The notes: generated by a model not told the origin, from the sequence alone. DNA of 64,000 nucleotides from Emticicia agri (GCF_004168285.1 NZ_SEWF01000001.1:124001-188000), one strand, 5' to 3'. Shown: positions 43,137 to 52,579, counted from the stretch's first letter. Numbers and translations: made by a program.

Positions 43137-44909
43137 CTACACAATTCCCATTTGCTTCATCAGAAACAGCGCATTCATGTTTTGAGTAACCCCTGGTCGT
43201 AATTTATAATCAAAAGTCATTTTATCGCCTTTAATAATAATTTCAAAGCAGATATTCTTCATCTTTTCAGGATATTTTGCTGCCATATTCGTCAGGTCTA
43301 AGTCATGGGTAGCAATCAGACCAAAAGCTGTTTTATAGTGAATTAGTTTCTCTAAAAACAATTCTGAACCTTGTAGTTTGTCTTTTGAGTTGGTTCCTTT
43401 CAACAGCTCATCTAAAATCACAAATATTTCTTTGCCTGTTTCAAGTAGTTTTACCACATGTTGCAAACGCAATAGTTCGGCATGAAAATATGATTCTCCT
43501 TCATCTATTGAATCGGTAATGCGCATACAGGTATAGACCTGAATCGGTTTAAAGATAAATTGTTCTGCACGCACCCTTGCTCCGAGCATAGCCAATATAA
43601 AGTTTGAACCAACAGCACGCAGAAAAGTACTTTTACCTGCCATATTAGCTCCTGTTACAATAAATAGCTGCTCGCCTTTATTTATCTTAAAATCGTTGTT
43701 GACACTTTTGCCTTTTTTCAGCAATGGATGCCCTAATTGCGTGGTATCTAAAATAACCGTATCTGAAACCTGGGGAACAGTATAAGATTGATTGGCAAAG
43801 TCATAGCAGGCAATACCTACCAATACTTCCCACTCATGTAAGATGGTAAATGCCTGTAATAGTGCTTCGCTGTATTGTCTTTTCCAAACCTCAAAACGGT
43901 GAGCACATTGGTAATCCCATAAGAAAAAAGCATTGAGAACAGGGGCAAAAAAGCTATTTCTGATAGCAAAATAAGCCGAAATAGTAGCTAATTTCTGAAT
44001 GGCAGTAGAAATATACGAAGGATTAGTTAAGGTATCTTTCCGGCTTTTCAATATAGGTGCTTTAAACGCCTCTTTTTCTATCAACTGAAATAGCTGGCTA
44101 TATCTTTGCAGGTTAGGCGTATTCTTACTGATATTCAGGTATAAGGCATTTAATTTCTTGCGGTTAACAAAAGAGAAGACCGATTGTAGAATTAAGGTCA
44201 ATAACCATATTCTGAAGTTAATGACATCGAAAATCCAGAGCCCTAAAATGACGGCATTGATACCGGGTACTAACCACAACAGGAATTTAAGTTTTCCCAT
44301 TAAATCTACGTCTTCACTTTTCAGCCATTTGAGTAGTTCCCGATATTTGGTTTCATCTTTTTCTAACAAATTTCCTGTGGCTAAAAAATCTACCCGCCAG
44401 TCAATTTTATGACTTAATTCTAAGATAGCCTCTTGTCTGGCCTCAATCATCTCTTTAGTCAGAAAAGGGAATTTCAATTGCTGCGCCAAGGTGTCGCTAC
44501 CTGATTGGGTAATGCTTCTGTTTAATAACTGAAAAATGGAATAATTACCGAAAATATCTAAATCATGAGAAAAAAAATGGGTTTTATCTTCATACGCTTT
44601 TCCATTCCCAAATTGGTCGTAAACGCCATCTGCCGCTAAAACTTCTTTCTCACAAACCTGCAACATCGATTCATGGTATTGAATCTTTTCGATAATCCGC
44701 TGGTGGTAATTAACAAAAAAGAAGAAAGTGGCTAAAACTACTAAAGCACTACTGAGAAGCAAGGCAGAAGACCCGTCTCTGATAATAATAAAGAGAATAT
44801 ATGCCTCAACGATAGCTAAAAACAGCCGTAAGTAAGAAATAAGATTAGCAATGGATTTGTTTTTTGTTATAAATGCGGTAGCATCGCCTGCAATACGCTG
44901 ATAGCTCAT
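43137..44909 (-). CDS. Membrane-anchored MutS-family ATPase
   Basis: A 590-residue protein whose C-terminal half is a MutS ATPase domain: Walker A GANMAGKST at 420-428, Walker B IFVILDEL near 497, then LLKGTNSKDK and an ATHDLDLT signature. It lacks the N-terminal mismatch-binding and connector domains of MutS. Instead, it has hydrophobic segments at about 25-65 and 205-245 that look membrane-spanning. This subfamily is common in Bacteroidota and its role is unknown. The absence of the mismatch-recognition domain argues against classic mismatch repair. It has its own 5' region, with an inverted-repeat element at 44944-45064. Confidence 0.9.
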   Translation of the reverse strand: MSYQRIAGDATAFITKNKSIANLISYLRLFLAIVEAYILFIIIRDGSSALLLSSALVVLATFFFFVNYHQRIIEKIQYHESMLQVCEKEVLAADGVYDQFGNGKAYEDKTHFFSHDLDIFGNYSIFQLLNRSITQSGSDTLAQQLKFPFLTKEMIEARQEAILELSHKIDWRVDFLATGNLLEKDETKYRELLKWLKSEDVDLMGKLKFLLWLVPGINAVILGLWIFDVINFRIWLLTLILQSVFSFVNRKKLNALYLNISKNTPNLQRYSQLFQLIEKEAFKAPILKSRKDTLTNPSYISTAIQKLATISAYFAIRNSFFAPVLNAFFLWDYQCAHRFEVWKRQYSEALLQAFTILHEWEVLVGIACYDFANQSYTVPQVSDTVILDTTQLGHPLLKKGKSVNNDFKINKGEQLFIVTGANMAGKSTFLRAVGSNFILAMLGARVRAEQFIFKPIQVYTCMRITDSIDEGESYFHAELLRLQHVVKLLETGKEIFVILDELLKGTNSKDKLQGSELFLEKLIHYKTAFGLIATHDLDLTNMAAKYPEKMKNICFEIIIKGDKMTFDYKLRPGVTQNMNALFLMKQMGIV

Positions 44910-44943
44910 AATTTTGTTTTTGAGGGTTGTCTCTATGAGCTTT

Positions 44944-45064
44944 CACCGAATGAATTCGGTGGCTAAAATAACAAAGGAATAATTTTATAAGTGTAAAGCG
45001 GACTTAAGTCCGCTTATGTAAGAAAAAATACCTTTGTTATCTTAGACGGCGAATTCATTCGCTG
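44944..45064. repeat. Element with three nested palindromes
   Basis: A 121 bp element upstream of the MutS-like gene. It has inverted ends around CCGAATGAATTCGGTG-type hairpins and a central perfect 20 bp palindrome AAGCGGACTTAAGTCCGCTT (44996-45015). The two ends share a further complementary TAACAAAGG word. Confidence 0.85.
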
Positions 45065-45136
45065 ATACTTAAGGAGTCAAATTAAAATACTATACAAGTC
45101 TTATTAAAGTAATACTTCCTACTAACCAAAAAAGTT

Positions 45137-46333
45137 CTACTCATCAAGAATATTTTCTTCTACCGAAGATTGTTTGCCCCCGTGCATAATATCTACTATT
45201 TCTTTGATATTATAAACCGAACGATTATAGCGATTACTCAGAAGGATAATAACGAAATCTTCACGCAAGTCAAAAAACATGATGGTATTATAACCTTTCC
45301 ACCAGCCTGTGTGGTAAATATAGTCGGTCTGCTGTTTGGCATTTACCCATAGCCTGAATCCGTAACCGTAGTTTCGCAAGCCCGGATGTTCAAAGCTACG
45401 CGGCAAAACCATTTCTTTGAACGACTCTTTGGTAATGAGTGTATTATTCTTTAAAGCGGTATAATATTTCAACAAATCTTCAACTGTTGAATATACCCCT
45501 TTATCGCCTGTTATATCATCGTAATAATCTTTCGGCAGGCGTTGTCCGAACTGATAACCATAGGTACGATTGATATTGATAGAATCATTTTTAGTAGTAG
45601 CAATGAACGAATTTTTCATACCGATGGGTAAGAAAATATTTTCACGCATGTATTCATCAAACGATTTACCTGAAACTTTCTCTACCAAAGCGGCCAGAAT
45701 AGCGAAATTGGTATTGTTATAGCTGAAGAAGTGGTCGGGTAAATTAAATATAGGTGGTACAGGTTGTGCTTTGGCAAACCATTGCATCATGTTCTGGTTG
45801 GTCGGGTAGATTTTCTCACCTCTTACCATTTTATCAAAAGTGTATTGGTAAAACGGCAAACCCGAACGGTGGCAAAGCAAACTGCGTATGGTTACACCAT
45901 CGTAAGGAAAATCAGGGAAATAATCTTTTACAGTATTGTCTAAGCCTAATTTGCCTTGTTCGGTCAGTTTCATCACTGCCACTGCCGTAAAGGTTTTAGA
46001 TAATGAAGCTAACTGAAATTTTGACTGCAAACCATTGCGGATGGTGTCTTTAAAATTGGCATAACCAAAGGCTTTTTCATACACAATCACATCTTTCTGT
46101 GCAATCAGCACATTGCCGTTGAATCCTTGCGCTAATTTCTTTTGCATTACCTCGTCAATCAAAGCTGCTTTAATATCAGCCTTAATGTCTTTTCTGATTC
46201 TTTCCTCCTTTCTTTTCAATTCGGCACTATCTACTACCGCAACAGATGACTCGGCTGAGTCAGCAGTTTTGTTTTGGCATGAAAAATTGAGAATAACACA
46301 GAAGAAAGCAAAAATATATAGAGACAAACGCAT
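45137..46333 (-). CDS. Serine-hydrolase lipoprotein (class C beta-lactamase/PBP-like)
   Basis: About 398 residues with a lipoprotein signal peptide (lipobox LNFSC). The beta-lactamase-like fold is shown by the SxxK motif in LASLSKTF, a YNN motif in FFSYNNTNF, and HTG in YHTGWWKGY. Such enzymes include D-amino-acid peptidases, esterases and beta-lactamases; true beta-lactamase activity cannot be inferred. I use the ATG at 46333, because 19 residues before it lack signal character. It lies directly downstream of mreD, at the position where mrdA and rodA usually occur. Confidence 0.9.
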   Translation of the reverse strand: MRLSLYIFAFFCVILNFSCQNKTADSAESSVAVVDSAELKRKEERIRKDIKADIKAALIDEVMQKKLAQGFNGNVLIAQKDVIVYEKAFGYANFKDTIRNGLQSKFQLASLSKTFTAVAVMKLTEQGKLGLDNTVKDYFPDFPYDGVTIRSLLCHRSGLPFYQYTFDKMVRGEKIYPTNQNMMQWFAKAQPVPPIFNLPDHFFSYNNTNFAILAALVEKVSGKSFDEYMRENIFLPIGMKNSFIATTKNDSININRTYGYQFGQRLPKDYYDDITGDKGVYSTVEDLLKYYTALKNNTLITKESFKEMVLPRSFEHPGLRNYGYGFRLWVNAKQQTDYIYHTGWWKGYNTIMFFDLREDFVIILLSNRYNRSVYNIKEIVDIMHGGKQSSVEENILDE

Positions 46334-46392
46334 TTTTAAGAACCCAGTAAATAAGATTAATATACGATTTAAAAAATCGTTCTCTACCAACG

Positions 46393-46899
46393 TTAATTCC
46401 CTCTTACGTACTGCAAGATGATAATCATAAAAGAAGTGAAAACTACACTACAAATGATTTTCAGAATCGTAATAAGGAAAAAAGCAAAACCACCTGCTTC
46501 TACAAAAAACAAAGTTGAGTGATGAATTAAAGTCAGAATTGCTACATAACGAACAAAGCGTTCGGCACCCATATCTTTCAGAGATATAACGATTTCGTTT
46601 TCAATACCTTTTGTCGGAAAAAGGAATTTTATAATGTATCCTCTCAGATAACCCACAAGCACACTTGCTGACGCATGTACTCCCGCAGTATTATAGAAAA
46701 TATCAACTAACAATCCGGTAAGGAAACTTATGAGTATAACCCATACAGGCGGAATCTCGTCAGGCAATAATAAGATACAGGCAATATAAACGAAGCAAAA
46801 AGCCACATCAAAAAATACAAAATTGCGAAGCACCACAATTTGCAACAACAAATAAATAAAAAAGGTAACTACTAACCGTATGACCGTCTGTGAATTCAT
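46393..46899 (-). CDS. mreD: Rod shape-determining protein MreD
   Basis: A 168-residue protein with about five membrane helices (for example VWVILISFLTGLLVDIFYN). MreD works with MreC and MreB to organise the elongation machinery at the inner membrane. It is the third gene of mreB-mreC-mreD on the minus strand, 65 bp after mreC. The family is poorly conserved, so the assignment rests on topology and gene order. Confidence 0.85.
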   Translation of the reverse strand: MNSQTVIRLVVTFFIYLLLQIVVLRNFVFFDVAFCFVYIACILLLPDEIPPVWVILISFLTGLLVDIFYNTAGVHASASVLVGYLRGYIIKFLFPTKGIENEIVISLKDMGAERFVRYVAILTLIHHSTLFFVEAGGFAFFLITILKIICSVVFTSFMIIILQYVRGN

Positions 46900-46964
46900 T
46901 TATAGTCCGGGGTATGATTAACATAGAATATGCAATGTCTGCCTATTCTATGATTGTCTGAATC

Positions 46965-47828
46965 TTATTTTTTAACTTCAACTTTAGTACTTTCTTCCAA
47001 TTTCTCCTGTTCGTTTTTCAACTTATTGTTAACCACATATACATAAGAAATATTCTGAAAATCGGTTGCTAACTCCACTTCAATATCAAAAAAGGCCTGG
47101 TCTTGCTTGGCGCTTAGTTTACGTATTTTTCCAACCATTGTTCCTGACGGAAAAATAACGTTCTGTTCAGAGGTCATTACCGAGTCGCCTTGCTTGATAG
47201 GTTTAAATCTATCAATAGTGGTCAGGTCAATTACTCTTGGGTTTAGTCCACCCCATTTGGCAATTCCTAAAGCCTTATCGCTTTTGTCTCGCAATGCTTT
47301 ATTCTTAACTTCACTTGAAACATTGAAGTCGGCATGAAGAATTGAATACACCCGTGAAAAATGGTCTGAACACTGCATCACTTGTCCTACTACTCCTTGC
47401 GGACAAATAACACCCATACCGGGCTCAATGCCATCTAATTTACCTTTATCAATTGTCAGGTAGTTTTTCGACAGATTAACCGTATTGTTCACTACTTTAG
47501 CAACCTTAAATTCAAATCGCTGAGCAAAAGCCGAATCTACCTTATAGTAATCTCCTTCACGGCCCTTCAGTTGTTGCATAGCTGTTACTGCTTTTTTCAA
47601 TTCAGCATTTTCCTTTACCAACTGTTCGTTTACATTGCCTAAGTTCATGTAACTCTTTACATAATTAGAGGCTTCGAGGGTTTTGGCAGCGTAGTAGTTT
47701 GAAGTATTAAAAAACGACACCTCCCAGTAATAGTCGTTTTTAACTATTAACCAGAAACTAATCAATTCTAAAATCACAAACAATAGGAAATTTCGTATCC
47801 GAAATATTAAACGGAAGAGTTGCGACAT
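46965..47828 (-). CDS. mreC: Rod shape-determining protein MreC
   Basis: A 287-residue protein with one N-terminal membrane helix (about 12-30), a coiled-coil stretch (about 60-95) and a periplasmic beta-rich domain (about 105-275). Its GIEPGMGVICPQGVVGQVMQ and QGDSVMTSEQNVIFPSG motifs are typical. It links MreB to the cell-wall synthases in the periplasm. The C-terminal tail is Glu/Lys-rich. It lies 78 bp downstream of mreB and is followed by mreD. Confidence 0.93.
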   Translation of the reverse strand: MSQLFRLIFRIRNFLLFVILELISFWLIVKNDYYWEVSFFNTSNYYAAKTLEASNYVKSYMNLGNVNEQLVKENAELKKAVTAMQQLKGREGDYYKVDSAFAQRFEFKVAKVVNNTVNLSKNYLTIDKGKLDGIEPGMGVICPQGVVGQVMQCSDHFSRVYSILHADFNVSSEVKNKALRDKSDKALGIAKWGGLNPRVIDLTTIDRFKPIKQGDSVMTSEQNVIFPSGTMVGKIRKLSAKQDQAFFDIEVELATDFQNISYVYVVNNKLKNEQEKLEESTKVEVKK

Positions 47829-47906
47829 AAGTCTTTATGGATTGAAACTACAAGTAACAAGTTATAAGAATACAACTTGTTACTTGTAGTTTGAAGCTTA
47901 TTAAAT

Positions 47907-48938
47907 CTACTGAACAATAACAGCTCTATATTTTTCTATATTTTTCAAAACCTCTCCGGTTCCACGCACCACTGCACGAAGTGGATCATCAGCTACGTGA
48001 ATCGGCAGTTTTGTTTTAATAGCCAAACGCTTGTCTAAGCCATGTAATAAAGCTCCACCACCTGTCAGGTAAATACCATTCTCGTAAATATCGGCTGAAA
48101 GCTCCGGTGGAGACATTTCAAGTGCACGCATGATAGCCTCTTCAATCTTAGAAATAGACTTATCTAATGCGTAGGCAATTTCGCTATAAGTAACTTTAAT
48201 TTCTTTCGGAATACCAGTCATCAAGTCACGGCCACGGATTTCAATATCAGCCGGAGGATTATCTAAATCAGGTAATGCCGCACCTACCTGAATCTTGATA
48301 AACTCTGCCGAACGCTCACCAATCAACAAGTTATGTTCACGACGCATATAGTCCACTATATCTCTTGTAAACAAGTCTCCTGCAATACGAATAGAGGCCT
48401 CACACACAATACCCGAAAGCGCAATAACGGCAATCTCTGTAGTACCACCGCCAATATCAGCAATCATAGACCCATTTGGTTGCTCAATATCAATGCCAAT
48501 TCCGATGGCTGCTGCAATAGGCTCATGCACCATATATACCTCTTTTGCACCTGCGTGCTCACACGAATCTTTTACTGCACGTTTTTCTACCTCGGTAATA
48601 CCAGAAGGAATACAAACTACCATGCGGTGCGATGGTGAGAAAAACCAGTTACGACCGGTTTCAATCATTTTAATCATCCCACGAATCATTAATTCGGCAG
48701 CGGTAAAGTCGGCAATTACACCATCTTTAAGAGGGCGGATAGTTTTTATATTTTCATTCGTTTTTTCATGCATTTGCATTGCTTTGTGTCCTATCGCCAA
48801 CACTTTTCCGGTAATTTTGTCCAAAGCAATAATAGAAGGTTCATCTACCACAATCTGGTCCTTGTAGATAATAAGGGTATTTGCCGTACCCAAGTCAATC
48901 GCGATGTCACTCGTGAGAAAGTTAAACAATCCAGCCAT
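47907..48938 (-). CDS. mreB: Rod shape-determining protein MreB
   Basis: A 343-residue bacterial actin that positions cell-wall synthesis. It has the actin-like nucleotide-binding motifs DLGTANTLIIYK near 16, ADIGGGTTEIAVIALS near 160, and YLTGGGALLHGLDKRL near 285. It is full length with no obvious change to the ATP site. It is the first gene of mreB-mreC-mreD. A TAAATTTG -7-like element on the minus strand is at 48979-48986, but no well-spaced -33 partner is clear. Confidence 0.97.
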   Translation of the reverse strand: MAGLFNFLTSDIAIDLGTANTLIIYKDQIVVDEPSIIALDKITGKVLAIGHKAMQMHEKTNENIKTIRPLKDGVIADFTAAELMIRGMIKMIETGRNWFFSPSHRMVVCIPSGITEVEKRAVKDSCEHAGAKEVYMVHEPIAAAIGIGIDIEQPNGSMIADIGGGTTEIAVIALSGIVCEASIRIAGDLFTRDIVDYMRREHNLLIGERSAEFIKIQVGAALPDLDNPPADIEIRGRDLMTGIPKEIKVTYSEIAYALDKSISKIEEAIMRALEMSPPELSADIYENGIYLTGGGALLHGLDKRLAIKTKLPIHVADDPLRAVVRGTGEVLKNIEKYRAVIVQ

Positions 48939-49514
48939 ATCGAGCTTTATGAGTTAATGAGTTTTTTAAATTTGCCCGCAAATTTACAATTATTATTTGC
49001 AAAGTTTTGTGAAAAATAAATTTTTTACTTTTTAATTGGCCGAATAGTATAAATAAATTCATTGAAATCTTGCCCTATTTTACTTTGGGAGGTTTTTTTT
49101 GAATTTTTATAAGAAATTAAAATTTGCAAATAGTTTTGCCTCTTAAACTATACTTTGGTTATGATTGTAATTTTGCACAAATGTTATAACAAAATACCTT
49201 TTCATTTGTTTAAAGGCATGGCAAATGCGACGGTTTTTATTGGTTATATCGAACCTGTTTAAACTTATTTCTTTAGACTACGAATGGCTATTTTTCACTG
49301 CGTGGCAGCCGATCATATTTCGCTTATTTATTTCGTCCGTAGCGCTGCTACGCCAGTTCCACTGCGGACTCAACAAATAATCTTATCTGATTAAAAAATT
49401 GCCGCGCGGCGTCCGCTCATTCTCGTTACTAAACAAAAAGTTTAAACAGGTTCATCAACAAACTATTCATGCTTTTAAACAAAGTTTGTTGTAAAATCCT
49501 ATATTTGCCTCATT
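48939..49514. other. 576 bp intergenic region with repeat copy C
   Basis: The gap between divergent mreB and the GH3 gene contains a 203 bp palindromic element (49251-49453) and the -7-like sequences for mreB (48979-48986) and GH3 (TATATTTG, 49500-49507). The stretch from about 48990 to 49250 is AT-rich with no clear ORF or RNA. Confidence 0.6.
49251..49453. repeat. Long imperfect palindrome, TTTAA-ended family (copy C)
   Basis: A 203 bp element with perfect ends GAACCTGTTTAAAC and GTTTAAACAGGTTC. The two halves are partly complementary, with apex CGTAGC-GCT-GCTACG. It contains CCGCGCGGCGTCCGCT (49402-49417), which also occurs in copy B. Confidence 0.9.
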
Positions 49515-51011
49515 ATGGGAATTCGTTCAATTTTAAGTAAACCATTGGCTGCTTATATAGTGGCTCAACAAAAAAAATGGATCGCCCGCCCGGCACAAGT
49601 ACAAGCTGAATGGCGACAAAAACTCGTTGAACAGGCAGGCAATACTACCTTTGGCAAAGACCATCATTTTAAAGATATCCGGTCTTATGAAGATTACAAA
49701 CAGGCTATTCCTGTGCGTGATTATGAAGACGTCAAAAACTACATCGAACAGATTTTAGATGGCAAAGAAGATGTGTTATGGCCGGGTAAGCCTTTATATT
49801 TTGCCAAAACTTCAGGCACCACTTCAGGCACAAAATACATTCCTATCTCTAAAGACTCTATTCATAACCATATTGATTCGGCCAGGAATGCCTTGCTCAA
49901 CTATGTGCACGAAACAGGTAAATCAGGTTTTTTAGACCATAAAATGATTTTCCTATCCGGTAGCCCCGAACTCAAGCAAAAACATGGAATCAATATCGGA
50001 CGCCTATCCGGTATTTCTATGCACCATGTACCTGCTTATCTGCAAAGTAACCGACTACCTTCTTATGAGACCAATTGCATAGAAGACTGGGAAGAAAAAC
50101 TGGAAAAAATCATTGACGAAACCATTAATCAACCCATGAGTCTTATTTCGGGAATTCCACCGTGGGTACAGATGTATTTTGATAGAATTCAGGCACGCAC
50201 AGACAAAAAAATAAAAGATGTATTCCCGACATTTGAGTTATTTGTTTATGGCGGTGTGAACTTTGAACCTTATAGGGCTAAATTATTTGAATCAATCGGC
50301 AAATCTGTCAATTCAATAGAATTATATCCTGCGTCAGAAGGTTTCTTTGCCTATCAGAATGAGCAGGACGATTCGGGTATGCTATTGTTATTAAATACAG
50401 GAATCTTCTATGAATTTATTCCTGCAGAAGAGTATTTCAGCGAAAAACCTACCCGATTGAGTATTGAGCAGGTAGAACTGGGGAAAAATTATGCATTGAT
50501 TATTAATAATAATGCAGGCTTGTGGAGCTATTCAATTGGCGATACTGTGAAGTTTGTTTCGCTTGACCCTTACAAGGTTATTGTATCAGGCAGAATTAAA
50601 CATTTTATTTCAGCTTTTGGCGAACATGTGATTGGGGAAGAAGTAGAAAAAGCCATGAAATATGCCTGCGAACGCCATCCGGAAGTAGAGGTAGTAGAAT
50701 TTACGGTAGCGCCTATGGTAACAGCAGCCGAAGGATTACCTTATCATGAATGGCTGGTTGAGTTTGCGACACCTCCAAAAGATATAGAGCAATTTGCCGA
50801 AGATTTAGACAAAAAAATGACTGAACTCAATGTCTATTATGACGACCTCATCACGGGTAGCATTCTCAGACGATTAGTCATTACATCCTTGAAAAGAGAT
50901 GCTTTTATCAACTATATGCGTTCGCAAGGAAAACTTGGTGGGCAAAACAAAGTACCTCGTTTATCAAATGACCGGAAAATTGCAGATGAATTGGGTAAGA
51001 TGTGTTTATAG
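49515..51011 (+). CDS. GH3-family acyl-adenylate-forming protein
   Basis: A 498-residue protein of the GH3 family, known in plants as jasmonate/auxin amino-acid synthetases and in bacteria of unknown role. It has the ATP-binding FAKTSGTTSGTKYIPIS (about 95-111) and the GYxYGGVNFEP-like region (FVYGGVNFEPYRAKL). The C-terminal lobe includes GEHVIGEEVEKAM. It likely activates a carboxylic acid as an adenylate; the substrate is unknown. A TATATTTG -7-like sequence lies at 49500-49507, very close to the ATG, so the leader would be extremely short or the true promoter lies elsewhere. Confidence 0.88.
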   Translation: MGIRSILSKPLAAYIVAQQKKWIARPAQVQAEWRQKLVEQAGNTTFGKDHHFKDIRSYEDYKQAIPVRDYEDVKNYIEQILDGKEDVLWPGKPLYFAKTSGTTSGTKYIPISKDSIHNHIDSARNALLNYVHETGKSGFLDHKMIFLSGSPELKQKHGINIGRLSGISMHHVPAYLQSNRLPSYETNCIEDWEEKLEKIIDETINQPMSLISGIPPWVQMYFDRIQARTDKKIKDVFPTFELFVYGGVNFEPYRAKLFESIGKSVNSIELYPASEGFFAYQNEQDDSGMLLLLNTGIFYEFIPAEEYFSEKPTRLSIEQVELGKNYALIINNNAGLWSYSIGDTVKFVSLDPYKVIVSGRIKHFISAFGEHVIGEEVEKAMKYACERHPEVEVVEFTVAPMVTAAEGLPYHEWLVEFATPPKDIEQFAEDLDKKMTELNVYYDDLITGSILRRLVITSLKRDAFINYMRSQGKLGGQNKVPRLSNDRKIADELGKMCL

Positions 51012-51019
51012 TTTTTTTA

Positions 51020-51114
51020 ACCACGAAGTAACCCGGAGTCCATCAAGGAGGTGCACGGAGTTATAGTTTACTACTCTTTTGAACTCAGTGCCAGACTCCG
51101 TGTTACTCCGTGGT
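51020..51114. repeat. ACCACGGAGT-type inverted-repeat element
   Basis: A 95 bp element with ends ACCACGAAGT and ACTCCGTGGT and internal complementary words (GTGCACGGAGTT, GACTCCGTGTTACTCCGTGG). It is the same family as 31619-31715. It lies 9 bp after the GH3 stop. Confidence 0.88.
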
Positions 51115-51180
51115 AAGAATTTCATGAACATTTTTTCATAATTTCACGTTGGAAAATCAACGAACATTGCATCAACAAAC

Positions 51181-52575
51181 ATGAAAGTCGAACAAATCTA
51201 CACGGGCTGTCTGGCACAAGGCGCCTATTATATTGAATCAGACGGAGAAGCTGCCATTATTGACCCGTTACGAGAAGTAAATACTTATATCAATAAAGCA
51301 AAGAAAAACGGGGCTACTGTCAAATACATTTTTGAGACCCATTTTCATGCAGATTTTGTTTCTGGTCATGTCGAGCTTTCGCAAAAAACCAATGCCCCTA
51401 TCGTATATGGTCCTCATGCTAACCCTGCCTTTGAGAGTATTATTGCAACTGATGAACAGGTGTTTGAAGTAGGCAAAATCAAAATAAAAGTTCTGCATAC
51501 GCCCGGGCATACAATGGAATCTTCCTGCTATTTATTGTTTGATGAGAATGGAAAAGAATACTGTATTTTCACAGGCGATACGTTGTTCATTGGCGATGTA
51601 GGCCGCCCTGACCTTGCACAGAAATCAAATCTGACCGTGCAGGATTTAGCAGGCTATTTGTATGACTCTTTAAGAAGTAAAATTCTGCCTCTACCCAACC
51701 ATATCATTGTCTATCCGGCTCATGGCGCAGGTTCGGCTTGTGGCAAGAATATGAGTAAAGAAACTTTCGATTCGTTAGGGCATCAGAAAGAGGTAAACTA
51801 TGCGTTGCAGGAACAAAGCAAAGAAGATTTTATCAAAGCCGTAACTGATGGGTTAACACCCCCACCCTATTATTTTCCGAAAAACGTACAACTGAACAAA
51901 ACAGGCTCTGCCAGTTTAGAGAGTGTGATGGAGTCTGGTCTTCAGGCACTTTCACCAGAGGCTTTTGAAGTAGCAGCCAATGAAACCGGAGCCATCATTT
52001 TAGATACACGTCCGGCTTCTGACTTTAAAGATGGCTTTATACCTAATAGCATCAATATTGGTATTAAAGGTGATTTTGCTCCCTGGGTCGGTACGCTTAT
52101 TACAGATATTCAGCAACCTATTCTCTTTGTAGCAGATGCAGGTCTGGAAACAGAAGTAATTACCCGTTTATCAAGAGTAGGTTATGATAATATCTTAGGA
52201 TATTTAGCCGGAGGAATAGAAGCATGGAAAGCGGCAGGAAAAGAGACAGATAGTATTGAATCTATCTCTCCGCAAGAATTTCGTAAAATCTACATTGAGG
52301 GAGATGTTACAGTAATAGATGTTCGTAAAAATACAGAATTTGAGGCCGAACATTTAGTAAATGCCGAAAACATACCTTTAGCATACATCAGTGAAAATAT
52401 GGCCGGATTCTCAAAGAAAGCTACTAATTATATTCATTGTGCAGGAGGCTATCGCTCTATGATTGCAGCCTCAATCTTAAAATCAAGAGGTTTCGATAAT
52501 GTAGTGAATGTCGAGGGCGGTATAGGTGCCATCAAGCAGCATTTACCTACGTCCGACCTGGTTTCTTCTTATTAA
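51181..52575 (+). CDS. CstB-like metallo-beta-lactamase fold protein with two rhodanese domains
   Basis: A 464-residue protein. Residues about 1-245 form a metallo-beta-lactamase fold with THFHADFVSGH at 53-63, HTPGHT near 105-110 and FTGDTLFIGDVGRPD. Two rhodanese domains follow. The first (about 265-345) lacks the active cysteine, having FVADAG where it is expected. The second (about 360-455) has C420 in HCAGGYRS. This is the layout of CstB, a persulfide dioxygenase fused to a rhodanese that oxidises sulfide-derived persulfides. Substrate and iron-binding are inferred from the family. A terminator follows. Confidence 0.88.
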   Translation: MKVEQIYTGCLAQGAYYIESDGEAAIIDPLREVNTYINKAKKNGATVKYIFETHFHADFVSGHVELSQKTNAPIVYGPHANPAFESIIATDEQVFEVGKIKIKVLHTPGHTMESSCYLLFDENGKEYCIFTGDTLFIGDVGRPDLAQKSNLTVQDLAGYLYDSLRSKILPLPNHIIVYPAHGAGSACGKNMSKETFDSLGHQKEVNYALQEQSKEDFIKAVTDGLTPPPYYFPKNVQLNKTGSASLESVMESGLQALSPEAFEVAANETGAIILDTRPASDFKDGFIPNSINIGIKGDFAPWVGTLITDIQQPILFVADAGLETEVITRLSRVGYDNILGYLAGGIEAWKAAGKETDSIESISPQEFRKIYIEGDVTVIDVRKNTEFEAEHLVNAENIPLAYISENMAGFSKKATNYIHCAGGYRSMIAASILKSRGFDNVVNVEGGIGAIKQHLPTSDLVSSY

Positions 52576-52579
52576 AAAT

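Noticed and set aside
45137-46333. Beta-lactamase conferring resistance
   Set aside because: The SxxK/YxN/HxG motifs are shared with peptidases and esterases; nothing marks this as a true beta-lactamase.
48990-49250. Small ORF or RNA in the largest gap
   Set aside because: The stretch is AT-rich with no sustained reading frame, start signal or stable structure that I could support.
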